A model generated the notes under the pieces. The model had not been told where the DNA came from. It was given only the letters and a program-made list of their open reading frames with translations, and made no database searches. From NCBI GenBank assembly GCA_023453795.1, contig JAEXSP010000019.1, positions 62,001 through 126,000 on the forward strand: 64,000 nt of DNA, written 5' to 3'. This DNA comes from Bacillota bacterium. Lineage in GTDB: Bacteria > Bacillota > Clostridia > Acetivibrionales > JAEXSP01. Position 1 is the stretch's first letter; each line of letters begins with the position of its first letter. Made by a program: the position numbers and the translations under genes. Shown one piece after another: positions 35,729-43,907 of this stretch.

Positions 35729-35737
35729 TGAGATACA
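35674..35737 (+). repeat. inverted-repeat-bounded element f (64 bp class)
   Basis: TGTATCTCA, 46 bases with GGATCAG at the centre, TGAGATACA. It shares ACGGATCAG and GCTGCA with element a. It is the only copy whose interior is coding. Confidence 0.85.
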
Positions 35738-35741
35738 AAAG

Positions 35742-35990
35742 ATGAAAATTGCCCTATATAATTGCTACTGGTGTGCATGTACATATTGTATATATAGTCT
35801 AGAATGTCTTGATAGATGCATAATTTGTAAACGAAACGGAAATACAATGGTGTCTGAATTTTGCGAAAAGTTCATTGAGGATTCAACAAGAAATAAAAAG
35901 CTTTATGATGAGATTCAAAAATGTCGTAGCTGTAAGTATAAAAAGTTCTTTGACCAGGTATCAAAAAAAATAAATGAAACTTCCTCTTGA
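35742..35990 (+). CDS. cysteine-rich small prophage protein
   Basis: 82 residues with ten cysteines, mostly in CxxC or near-CxxC spacing (CYWCACTYC, CLDRCIIC, CRSCKYKKF), so probably two zinc-binding knuckles. It starts four bases after element f with no clear ribosome binding site, suggesting translational coupling. Its last five codons lie in the right att-like repeat. Confidence 0.6.
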   Translation: MKIALYNCYWCACTYCIYSLECLDRCIICKRNGNTMVSEFCEKFIEDSTRNKKLYDEIQKCRSCKYKKFFDQVSKKINETSS

Positions 35991-36027
35991 TTACACGAAA
36001 CTTTGATGTCGTTGAAGCTTCTGGAAA
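35978..36027. repeat. right att-like repeat of the filamentous prophage
   Basis: 50 bases: AACTTCC ... ATTACACGAAA ... CGTTGAAGCTTCTGGAAA, matching the left copy at 29114-29162. The prophage bracketed is about 6.9 kb, the size of a filamentous phage genome. Confidence 0.6.
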
Positions 36028-36059
36028 AAGCTCCTAGTAGTTAATGTGGAAAAAAATGA

Positions 36060-36099
36060 AACTTCCTTTTGATTACACGAAATTTTTATTTCGTGTAAT
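36060..36099. repeat. third att-like copy, with a perfect 12-bp palindrome
   Basis: AACTTCCTTTTGATTACACGA matches the 5' half of the right repeat. It then continues as a palindrome ATTACACGAAAT-tttt-ATTTCGTGTAAT instead of the GAAGCTTC tail. It could be the remaining chromosomal site, another attachment site from tandem integration, or a terminator. The stretch 36100-36325 holds only a weak hairpin (36127-36168). Confidence 0.5.
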
Positions 36100-36325
36100 A
36101 TTATATGATTTTCATCAAGTACATTCTTCCAAAAAGATTATACCATTCAGATTGATTAATCTTTGGAAAATGTATTATGTATGATTTTACATCATTTCCG
36201 CAATATTATCCTGTTTAGGTATAATACTAGCAATGAAATTATATTACTCTGTTTGTAAAAATGCTTTAAAACAAGTTTTAGAGGCTCGTATTTCTAAAAC
36301 CAGGCATTTACTTTCAAGTACTTTT

Positions 36326-36790
36326 TCAGCCAGGCTGCAAACTTATTTCCTTAACCGAATCTGCCCCCAACCCGTTTGAAAAGTCCAGGAACTTAAGTAT
36401 ATCAGGCTTAATGCCAAATATTGCAGTATCATCCAGAAGCCCCTTTTCAACTTTTTCTCTAAATCTAGGGTTTTTTGAGCTCAGAAGCTTTACTGCTTCA
36501 TCGTGTTCTTTGCCTCCCACCAGTAAAGCTGCTTTGCCAATAAGTGTAACACTTTTAAATGAAGGAATTTCCTGACCTTCTTGCTGAACAAGTACTGATA
36601 CATTAGGATTTGAAGCAATCTGCTGTACCTTTCCGGTGTTTTTTCCTGTTGAGAAATATATTTTTAAACCATCATTTGCAAATGAGGCAAGCGTTCTCAA
36701 CCGGGGTACTCCATCCTTTCCTGTCGTAGCCAGAATAACATACTTTGTATTTTCAATATAGTTTATCGCTTTAGTTACTATTTCACTCAT
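36326..36790 (-). CDS. pyridoxamine 5'-phosphate oxidase-like FMN-binding protein
   Basis: 154 residues of the PNPOx-like split-barrel family (VILATTGKDGVPRLRTLASF ... GLKIYFSTGKNTGKVQQI). Such small members bind FMN or F420 and act as reductases of unknown substrate. It is the last unit of the sulfur-type regulon: its promoter carries the same operator-like box, leader motif and terminator as the nitrogenase-like operons, so it probably works in the same pathway. Confidence 0.8.
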   Translation of the reverse strand: MSEIVTKAINYIENTKYVILATTGKDGVPRLRTLASFANDGLKIYFSTGKNTGKVQQIASNPNVSVLVQQEGQEIPSFKSVTLIGKAALLVGGKEHDEAVKLLSSKNPRFREKVEKGLLDDTAIFGIKPDILKFLDFSNGLGADSVKEISLQPG

Positions 36791-36815
36791 AATTGATCCT
36801 TCCTTTCATGGTTAA

Positions 36816-36870
36816 AAAATAAAAGAGGCTCTATTCATTCATTTGAATAGGCCTCCGGAATTCGGTCAGC
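36816..36870 (-). promoter_or_regulatory. leader/attenuator L4 (conserved motif plus terminator)
   Basis: Reading the minus strand: GCTGACCGAATTCCGGAGGCC (36870-36850) runs directly into a hairpin GAGGCCTATTCA..TGAATAGAGCCTC followed by TTTTATTTTTT. The motif is shared with leaders at 57 kb, 48.85 kb and 48.44 kb. It precedes the FMN-binding protein gene. Confidence 0.65.
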
Positions 36871-36871
36871 A

Positions 36872-36929
36872 TATAACACTATTCCTATAAGATTAATGTA
36901 ATAATATACAGAAATTAACTTTCTGTCAA
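36872..36929 (-). promoter_or_regulatory. promoter with operator-like box (FMN-protein gene)
   Basis: -35 TTGACA (36929-36924), 17 bases, -10 TATTAT (36906-36901), followed by ATTAATCTTATAGGAATAG, the box shared by the other promoters of the cluster. Confidence 0.65.
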
Positions 36930-37597
36930 TACAATGCATAACAATTTATAAAATCTTCATACTCAATTTTCCCATATGGAGCAATATTTATGAAGTGCAG
37001 ATCCTCCCAAGGTCCGCAAACAATTTTATTAAAATATTCGGTACTGCCTTGAGTGGTTTTCAGTTCGAGTTCAAGCAGTCCGGATGTTTCCGAAGCCATA
37101 TTAAACGCAGCTTCTTCACCGGGATTGCCAGTTTTGATGAAAAGCATGCGACTATATGAAGCATACATTCTTTTATAGATGTTCCTTGCTTTTTTCTCTC
37201 CATACTTTTCACTGATTCGTCTATATTCGGAAATAGTCGGTTTTTCTCCTTTAAACCAGCCGCAGGAAAGATAAAAGGTTCCGGCTTCCTCTTTTCTGGC
37301 CTTGTCATAGGCGTCTTGGGATCCCAACAATATAGGGATACAGTCATGAACCCTTGGTATGGTTAATATGCTGTAATTGGAAGTCAGTCCTCTTGCTGCA
37401 CCGCCGCAAAGTCCAAAGGCAAGAACTATTCTGGAGAAACCATTAGAACTATCAATAATGCGTTGAAGCTCCTTTTGGAGCTTTTCCGGATATAAGTGCA
37501 GACCCATTGAAACAAATTCAAATTCTGCACCATGACAGTTAATAACAGCCAGAAGCTCCTCTTTCATGACCTCACAAGCTATTATTTTTATAGGCAT
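36926..37597 (-). CDS. DUF1638 protein
   Basis: 223 residues of the DUF1638 family: KIIACEVMKEELLAVI start, VLAFGLCGGAARGL and PRVHDCIPILLGS, with conserved cysteines and histidine. DUF1638 genes regularly accompany corrinoid methyltransferases in methylotrophic archaea and anaerobic bacteria; the role is unknown. Here it is the last gene of the long operon, after MtaA-type and corrinoid-protein genes. GAGGTG precedes the start. Confidence 0.85.
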   Translation of the reverse strand: MPIKIIACEVMKEELLAVINCHGAEFEFVSMGLHLYPEKLQKELQRIIDSSNGFSRIVLAFGLCGGAARGLTSNYSILTIPRVHDCIPILLGSQDAYDKARKEEAGTFYLSCGWFKGEKPTISEYRRISEKYGEKKARNIYKRMYASYSRMLFIKTGNPGEEAAFNMASETSGLLELELKTTQGSTEYFNKIVCGPWEDLHFINIAPYGKIEYEDFINCYALY

Positions 37598-37666
37598 ATT
37601 TTCACCTCACAATTCTCAGCTCAGTCCAATGCTTCGGATTTTTATCCGATAAATTCCTAATGTCTG

Positions 37667-38758
37667 CTAATAGCTGAACAACTCCGGATCAAACGGATAT
37701 TGCCCATATTTTCTGGCTGAATTGACAAGTGCATGAATGTTTTCTGAAGGTGTATCGTTTGGAAGGCCGCAGCCTAAAGCCAGAATATAGCCTTTCGGCG
37801 TATCATATGCCTTTCTGAGGCATTCTCTGGCATTAGCTTCAACATCTTCAGGAGTCCCAAGGAGCATTGTTTTGGTAGGCCTTATATTTCCGACAAGCTT
37901 TACTTGATTACCGACAGCATGCTTTGCATCCTCGAGATCTATCTGATCATCCAGACTCAGCGCTCCCGCACCGGTTTGCGCCATAAGCTTCCATAACTTT
38001 GTTGAATTTCCGCATATGTGAAGCTGTGGTGCTGAACCTGTTTTCTCAATTATTACGTTGATAAGCTCCTTTAAATACGGTAAAGCAAATTTTTCAAAAT
38101 GGCTCTCGCTTATCAGTGTTCCCGATGCGTCAGGATCTGCAATTCCAATACCTACCCCAAGCTTGCTGACTTCATTGACATAGGCTATTGTTGCATCGGT
38201 AGCCAGTCGAAGCAGTCTATGTGCAAATTCCGGATTCCGGTATGTATCTCTGAGAAATGTTTCCGTACCCCTCAAATTCGCTGCAGTTGTAAAAGGTCCT
38301 GCTATGCCGGAACTAATATTCAGCTCATTTCCAAGAACTTCCATAAGCCTTTCGTTTGCTTCTATAAACATGGGCAGTCTTCCGTTCCTCTTTGGATCGG
38401 GAATTTTAAGCCTGTCAATATCACTCAGTTCTTTTATTGCAAATTCATTAATATATGGTGTGTTGTAATCAGGAAATACAAGCTTGCTCCCAAATGCTTC
38501 GGCAATACCCGGTAATCCCGGTCCTACACCCGCTGTCTCAGAAGCATAGATTCTCCTTGCTGCTATCTGGGCGTCAACTGCCTTATCAACGTCCAAATGC
38601 AGTTCCGATACCTTTGCACCAATAAGCTTTGCAGAATGCTCACCTATAAACAGTCCGCACTGTATTCTGTCATAGGGCCTGTTTTCTTTGATGGCTTTAT
38701 CCCTCTCCTTGGGGGTCAACTGGTCTTTCTTTATCTCCACAGCCAATTTTATAGACAT
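37667..38758 (-). CDS. uroporphyrinogen decarboxylase-fold corrinoid methyltransferase 1 (MtaA-like)
   Basis: 363 residues of the MtaA/CmuA/UroD superfamily. Zinc ligands expected for thiol-activating methyltransferases are present: LHICGN near residue 245 and LALGCGLP near 330 (HxC...C). Such enzymes move methyl groups between a corrinoid protein and a thiol or another acceptor. It follows the corrinoid protein gene by 41 bases, so the two probably form a pair. GGGAGG upstream. The methyl donor is unknown; a methylated sulfur compound is the contextual guess. Confidence 0.85.
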   Translation of the reverse strand: MSIKLAVEIKKDQLTPKERDKAIKENRPYDRIQCGLFIGEHSAKLIGAKVSELHLDVDKAVDAQIAARRIYASETAGVGPGLPGIAEAFGSKLVFPDYNTPYINEFAIKELSDIDRLKIPDPKRNGRLPMFIEANERLMEVLGNELNISSGIAGPFTTAANLRGTETFLRDTYRNPEFAHRLLRLATDATIAYVNEVSKLGVGIGIADPDASGTLISESHFEKFALPYLKELINVIIEKTGSAPQLHICGNSTKLWKLMAQTGAGALSLDDQIDLEDAKHAVGNQVKLVGNIRPTKTMLLGTPEDVEANARECLRKAYDTPKGYILALGCGLPNDTPSENIHALVNSARKYGQYPFDPELFSY

Positions 38759-38799
38759 TATAATTCCTCCCTCGTCACTTTTTCAAATGCGTTTGCAGG

Positions 38800-39483
38800 C
38801 TATGTACTTACAGCAACAGTCTGACCCACAAGACTCTTGGCAAGCCTGACTGCTTCAGCAGCATTGACAGAATAGCCATCGGCACCGATCTTGTCCGCAA
38901 AGGCTTGAGAAATCGGTCCCCCACCTATCATTACCTTAAAATTTTCTCTTACATTCTCTTTTTTAAGTATTTCTATGACCTTGCTCATTCCATCCATTGT
39001 TGTAGTCATCAATGTAGAAAGCGCTATAATTTGGGCACCGGTTTCTCGTGCCGCAGTTACAAACTTTTGAGGCGGGATGTCCCTGCCAAGATCGATTACC
39101 TCAAATCCGGATGTCTCCAGCATAATCTTGACAAGGTTTTTACCGATGTCATGAGTATCTCCCTCGATGACACCTATTACAACCTTAAACTTCTCTTCTT
39201 CTTCTTTTGATTCCAGGTGGGGCTTCAACACTTCAAGGCCCGCATACATTGCATCCGAACACATCAGCAGTTCAGGTATGAAGTATTCTTCTCCCTCAAA
39301 CAGTTTTCCGGCCCTTTCCATACCGTTTGACAATCCCTTGTCAATTGCTTCGTAAGCATCATAATTATTTTTGATTGCTTCATTCGAAAGCACAACTGTT
39401 TTTTCTTCATCCATATCAACGACTGCATCCGAAATATTCTGAAAGAATTTATCCTTTTCCGAAAAATTTTCTATAAATGACAT
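38800..39483 (-). CDS. corrinoid (B12-binding) methyl-carrier protein
   Basis: About 227 residues with the two-domain layout of MtaC/MtmC-type carriers. A helical cap comes first (YDAYEAIDKGLSNGMERAGKLFEGEEYFIPELLMCSDAM), then a Rossmann domain with GVIEGDTHDIGKNLV, whose DxHxxG histidine ligates cobalt. LSTLMTTTM and MIGGGPISQAFADKIGADGY complete the B12 site. AAAGGAG ten bases upstream supports ATG 39483. It carries the methyl group between the methyltransferases. Confidence 0.92.
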   Translation of the reverse strand: MSFIENFSEKDKFFQNISDAVVDMDEEKTVVLSNEAIKNNYDAYEAIDKGLSNGMERAGKLFEGEEYFIPELLMCSDAMYAGLEVLKPHLESKEEEEKFKVVIGVIEGDTHDIGKNLVKIMLETSGFEVIDLGRDIPPQKFVTAARETGAQIIALSTLMTTTMDGMSKVIEILKKENVRENFKVMIGGGPISQAFADKIGADGYSVNAAEAVRLAKSLVGQTVAVST

Positions 39484-39521
39484 TATTAACACGCTCCTTT
39501 AGTTTAGTGAATAATAAGAAT

Positions 39522-41852
39522 TTAACTGTTTATGGATTTTATTGAGAATCTGTAGTCATCGGTTCCGATTTTAAATCTTTTCAGACTCAAGGAATTAAGA
39601 AGCACGGATACAGAGCTCAATGCCATTGCCGCCGCTGCGATAACAGGATCTAAATGACCGGTAGCTGCGAATGGAATTCCTATGACATTATATATAAAAG
39701 CCCAAAACAGATTCTGTTTTATCTTCCGTATCGTTCTTCTTGAAAGCTTTATTGCGCTTGGAATAGTAATGAGATTGTCCTTCAATATTACTATATCTCC
39801 TGTTTCAACTGCTACATCAGTGCCTGAACCGATTGCAAAACCTATATTTGCAGTTGCAAGTGCAGGAGCATCATTAATTCCGTCACCAATCATCGCAACA
39901 ATTTTATTCTGTTTTTTCAGCTTTTCTACCTCTTCAACCTTATTCTCAGGAAGCACTTCAGCTATGACATTTTCTATTCCTGTTACAGAAGCTACATAAT
40001 CCGCTGTTTTTTTATTGTCGCCGGTAAGCATATAAACATCAATACCCATATTCTTAAGCTTTTGAACAGCCTCTTTTGAATTTTCCCTGATTTTGTCTGC
40101 TAAAGCGATTATCGCAGTAATTTCGTGATTTACCGCCATTAAAACTACACTCTTGCCATCCTGTAAAAGAGAATCGGCCGTCTTGGAAGCCTTACCGGCA
40201 TTTATGCCGTTTTCTTCAATGAACTTCAGAGTTCCAATTATAATTTTTTTGCCGTTTGTTTCAGCCAAAACACCTTTACCGGGAAAGGCTTCAAACTTAT
40301 CCGGATCTACGATCACATCACCGAACATCTCCTTGCCTCTCTGGAATATTGCCTCACCCAGAGGATGTTCGGATTTTTTTTCTGCGATTCCGGCAAGCCG
40401 GATTGCTTCTTTTTCGTCAATGCGGTTATCTGCTTCATCAGTCAGTATTACATCAGTTACCTCAGGTGTTCCGGTTGTAATCGTTCCTGTTTTATCAAGG
40501 ATAACCGTATTGATTTTATATGCGGTTTCAAGTACCTCGCTCCTTTTTATCAGTATACCGTTTTGAGCAGCCTTCCCCATGCCTACCATGATGGCAGTCG
40601 GTGTAGCGAGTCCCAGAGCACAGGGGCATGAAACGACCAGCACCGAAACTGCATAAATGATCGGAAGATTTATTACAAAAAACGTTTCATCGAATATTAC
40701 AAAATACCATATTATAAATGTTACAACTGCAACTGAAATTACAAAAGGTATGAAATAGCTGCAGACAGTATCCGCTATTCTTTGTATTGGTGCTTTGCTG
40801 CTTTGAGCTTCATCGACAATTTTTATTATTCCTGCAAGCTTTGTATCGCTTCCTACCTTTGCAGCTCTGAATTTAAATGTACCTAGTTTATTTAATGTAG
40901 CACCTGTAACGGAATCATTTACTTCTTTGTATACAGGAAGGCTTTCGCCTGTGAGCATTGACTCATCAACCATTGAACTGCCGTCAATAATAACACCGTC
41001 AACCGGGATCTTTTCTCCCGGTCTTACTACAATTACATCCCCCACCTTCACGTCATCTACAGAAATGTCACTTTCATCACCTTCTCTAAGGACCCTTGTT
41101 GTTTTAGGACGTAAATCCATAAGAGTTCTGATAGCCTTTGAAGTTCTTCCTTTTGCAAGCATCTCAAGATATTTTCCTAAAAGCACTAACGTAATAATGG
41201 TAGACGAAGCCTCAAAGTAAATATCCTTCAAGCCTGTGACATAAGCATAATTCTCATAGAAAACTATGTATACACTGTACAGGTAAGCAGCCGAAGTCCC
41301 CAGGACGATCAGAAGATCCATAGTCGCTTTTCCTGCAACTAAAGCTCTGAAAGCATTTCTATAAAATCTGGCTCCTATGATAATCTGAACAGGCGTGGCC
41401 AATCCAAGTTGAAGCTTCCAGTTATGCAGGAATAATAATTTACGCCTCACTTCGTCAAGAAATCTGCCAAATCCCGTTTCCCCGGTGGGATCAATAACAT
41501 CATGACAGAAACCGACACCCACAGATATCATGCAGACAATTAAAGGTAAGCTTATAATCAATGCGGAAAGGAAAAGTATAAAGAGCTTGCGTCTTTCCAG
41601 CACCGAACGGTCTTTTTTTCCTTCAGTATTTACGTATTTATTGTCTTCAACAGAAAATCCCAACTTTTCAATAGTTCTTTTGATATCGTCAATCTTCACT
41701 GAATTATCGTCATACTTAAGAAACACCTTTTCAGCGGCATAACTTACCGATGTTTTTTTTATCCCGTCAATTTTCTTCAGCCCTGCCTCAATAGTCATTG
41801 AACACAGAGTGCAAGTCATGCCGTATACCTTTAAAGTACTTGTCTCTATCAT
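39522..41852 (-). CDS. copA: Cu(I)-type P1B ATPase (CopA-like)
   Basis: 776 residues: one N-terminal HMA domain with GMTCTLC (Cys14, Cys17), eight membrane helices, TGESLP, the intramembrane SCPCALGLATPTA metal site, DKTGTIT phosphorylation site, HP-type N-domain (SEHPLGEAI) and GDGINDAPAL. The YN and MALSSVSVLLNS motifs in the last helices are those of Cu(I)-transporting members. It is embedded between the sulfonate-type ATPase and corrinoid genes, which is unusual; it may supply or detoxify metal for the metalloenzymes encoded here. Confidence 0.9.
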   Translation of the reverse strand: MIETSTLKVYGMTCTLCSMTIEAGLKKIDGIKKTSVSYAAEKVFLKYDDNSVKIDDIKRTIEKLGFSVEDNKYVNTEGKKDRSVLERRKLFILFLSALIISLPLIVCMISVGVGFCHDVIDPTGETGFGRFLDEVRRKLLFLHNWKLQLGLATPVQIIIGARFYRNAFRALVAGKATMDLLIVLGTSAAYLYSVYIVFYENYAYVTGLKDIYFEASSTIITLVLLGKYLEMLAKGRTSKAIRTLMDLRPKTTRVLREGDESDISVDDVKVGDVIVVRPGEKIPVDGVIIDGSSMVDESMLTGESLPVYKEVNDSVTGATLNKLGTFKFRAAKVGSDTKLAGIIKIVDEAQSSKAPIQRIADTVCSYFIPFVISVAVVTFIIWYFVIFDETFFVINLPIIYAVSVLVVSCPCALGLATPTAIMVGMGKAAQNGILIKRSEVLETAYKINTVILDKTGTITTGTPEVTDVILTDEADNRIDEKEAIRLAGIAEKKSEHPLGEAIFQRGKEMFGDVIVDPDKFEAFPGKGVLAETNGKKIIIGTLKFIEENGINAGKASKTADSLLQDGKSVVLMAVNHEITAIIALADKIRENSKEAVQKLKNMGIDVYMLTGDNKKTADYVASVTGIENVIAEVLPENKVEEVEKLKKQNKIVAMIGDGINDAPALATANIGFAIGSGTDVAVETGDIVILKDNLITIPSAIKLSRRTIRKIKQNLFWAFIYNVIGIPFAATGHLDPVIAAAAMALSSVSVLLNSLSLKRFKIGTDDYRFSIKSINS

Positions 41853-41881
41853 AGAATCACATCCATTTCACAATGTTGAAC

Positions 41882-42787
41882 TCAAATATCTGCAGTTGGA
41901 GAAATTTCTTCCGCAATATTTATATAATTTGTTTCCACTTTTGCGCTTTCCTCAGTATCATTCTGCAAAAGTGCCCATATTTTATTGGTGATCCAGGTAA
42001 ATCCTACGGAATTCCTGACATCACCGCTTCTTCTTGGCCTTGGAAGATTTATATCAATAATTTCCTTAATAGTCCCCGGATTGGCAGACATGACCGCTAC
42101 ACGATCTGACAACAGTACAGCTTCTTCTATGCTGTGGGTTACAAATACGACAGTCTTGTCGGTTTCTTCCCATATTCGCAAGAGTTCATCCTGCATAGTT
42201 TCACGTGTCTGTGCATCTACTGCCGCAAAAGGTTCATCCATAAGGAGCACCTCAGGATCGTATGCAAGAGCCCTTGCAATTGCAACCCTCTGTTTCATGC
42301 CACCTGACAGTTCATAAGGGAATCTGTCCGCAAAACCTTCCAGTCCTACAAGCTTTAAAAATTTATCGCTTATTTCCGCCCTGTCCGCCTTTTTAACCCC
42401 TTTTATTTCAAGACCGAATTCAATGTTCTTCCTGATCGTCCTCCATGGAAAAAGCGCATACCCCTGTAGTACAATGCCCCTGTCCAAAGCAGGGCCTGTA
42501 ATTGCCTTTCCGTCAATTAGGATTTCACCTGAAGTAGGTTTTGCCAATCCGGCGAGAAGATCCAGCAGCGTTGATTTTCCGCACCCGCTCGGTCCGACTA
42601 TAGATAGAAATTCACCGCTTCTGACTGTAAGATTGACATTGCTGATTGCAGTAAATTTATTTTTCTCAGTGCTGTTATTTCTTTTGATATTGAATACTCT
42701 GCCTATTTCTCTTATGAATATTTTATTGTTCCGGTTAATATTGTTCTTATCTATTTCGTCCAGAGTGGCAGTTGCTGCAAAAGTCAT
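41882..42787 (-). CDS. nitrate/sulfonate/taurine-type ABC transporter ATPase (SsuB/TauB-like)
   Basis: About 301 residues: Walker A VGPSGCGKST, Q-loop LQGYALFPWRTI, signature YELSGGMKQRVAIARAL, Walker B EVLLMDEPFAAVD, H-loop THSIEEAV. This is the ATPase for the binding protein and two permeases encoded directly upstream. The N-terminal ~35 residues extend beyond the usual start. AAAGGA nine bases upstream supports ATG 42787. Confidence 0.9.
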   Translation of the reverse strand: MTFAATATLDEIDKNNINRNNKIFIREIGRVFNIKRNNSTEKNKFTAISNVNLTVRSGEFLSIVGPSGCGKSTLLDLLAGLAKPTSGEILIDGKAITGPALDRGIVLQGYALFPWRTIRKNIEFGLEIKGVKKADRAEISDKFLKLVGLEGFADRFPYELSGGMKQRVAIARALAYDPEVLLMDEPFAAVDAQTRETMQDELLRIWEETDKTVVFVTHSIEEAVLLSDRVAVMSANPGTIKEIIDINLPRPRRSGDVRNSVGFTWITNKIWALLQNDTEESAKVETNYINIAEEISPTADI

Positions 42788-42862
42788 AGCATCAAATCCT
42801 TTCCACATATTTGTAATGTTCCCGCCAAACAAAGCATAAGGCTTACCTGAGGGTAATCAGTT

Positions 42863-43885
42863 TTATTTGACTTCAAATCGATGGGTAATAATGTCAGAAA
42901 TCTTAAAGCTCTTTTTCAGCTTTCCATTATTAATAAGATCTTCAATCCAGGGTTTGATCTCCTTTTCGGGAATTACACTATTCTGTGAATAATAATGTAC
43001 CGCAGTGGAATTGACACCGGTAGCCTTTGAAGTCATCTTTGCCGATTCTTCAGGGTGCGCATTGCACCATACCTGTGCTTTTGTTACTGCTTTAACAAAT
43101 TTCTGTACAATCTCCGGATTCTTTTTTATAAAGGAATCGGAGAAATAATATAGGTATACACCGGCAGCAGAACCTAGTCCGGCATCGGTTGAATCTCCGA
43201 TTTTAACAAGTCCGGCAGTCTGGGCAAGATTGTAAAATGGAGGATGTATTCCCGCAATATCAATGTTCCCCTGCTGCAAAGCCTGAAGAGCAGCCTGATC
43301 GGAGTCAAAATTGATAAATTTCAATCTGTCTCTGCCTAGCTTTTTCTTATCAAAGATCGTGCTTAAAACGAAGGTTACACAGTTAGGTGCGAGTCCATTC
43401 GTTTGGATCTGTTTACCGTCATTATATTTTTTCAGGTCTTCCCATTTTTTGATTCCCGACTTTTTGGTAGCGAACCACCACATATGACGGTATTTCGGGT
43501 CAACCGAGGCATCAGGTTCAATGATTGAACGTGCCACTCCTTTTATTTTAGCTCCGCCTGAAATATAAGTTGCCAAAGCATTAGGGTGTGTCTCGGCAAA
43601 ATCATTATTCCCTTTCAGGACGGCCGGCAAAATATCAGTAGATTTTAATTGCCCTGTGTATACCAGCTGAAGTCCCTGCTCCTTGAAAAAACCCTTCTGA
43701 TCTGCTGCAAGAATAGGAGTTGATGTGCAGTCCTTTCTGGTATGGGTTCTGATTTTGAAAAGCTTTTTTGAAGAAGCAGCATCAGCTTTTGTCCCGCCTA
43801 TCAGGAATACGCCTGACAGTACAGAGAGTGCCAGTGCTGTGGACAATACGACTGCAATTAGTTTTTTCTTTTTTTCTCTAAACAT
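42863..43885 (-). CDS. sulfonate/aliphatic-type substrate-binding protein (SsuA-like), no lipobox
   Basis: 340 residues from ATG 43885 (GGAGG upstream). A signal peptide ends in ...GGTKADAASS without any cysteine, so it is not a lipoprotein, which is odd for a Gram-positive binding protein. The mature part is NMT1/SsuA-like (TSTPILAADQKGFFKEQGLQLVYTG, FDSDQAALQALQQGNIDIAG). Substrate inferred from context: an organosulfur compound. Confidence 0.85.
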   Translation of the reverse strand: MFREKKKKLIAVVLSTALALSVLSGVFLIGGTKADAASSKKLFKIRTHTRKDCTSTPILAADQKGFFKEQGLQLVYTGQLKSTDILPAVLKGNNDFAETHPNALATYISGGAKIKGVARSIIEPDASVDPKYRHMWWFATKKSGIKKWEDLKKYNDGKQIQTNGLAPNCVTFVLSTIFDKKKLGRDRLKFINFDSDQAALQALQQGNIDIAGIHPPFYNLAQTAGLVKIGDSTDAGLGSAAGVYLYYFSDSFIKKNPEIVQKFVKAVTKAQVWCNAHPEESAKMTSKATGVNSTAVHYYSQNSVIPEKEIKPWIEDLINNGKLKKSFKISDIITHRFEVK

Positions 43886-43907
43886 TTTTCTTACCTCCAC
43901 ATTTTAT

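Noticed and set aside
30365..35737. CRISPR-like repeat/spacer array
   Set aside because: The repeated units are 9-bp inverted, not direct, repeats; they are separated by kilobases of genes, and no cas genes are present.
30365..35737. Intrinsic terminators at the six inverted-repeat elements
   Set aside because: The stems are followed by A-runs on the coding strand, the loops are 36 or 46 bases, and element f lies partly inside a coding region.
40153..40566. Plus-strand open frames across the copA, nifD-like and corrinoid genes
   Set aside because: They are antisense to long genes with clear family motifs and lack ribosome binding sites.
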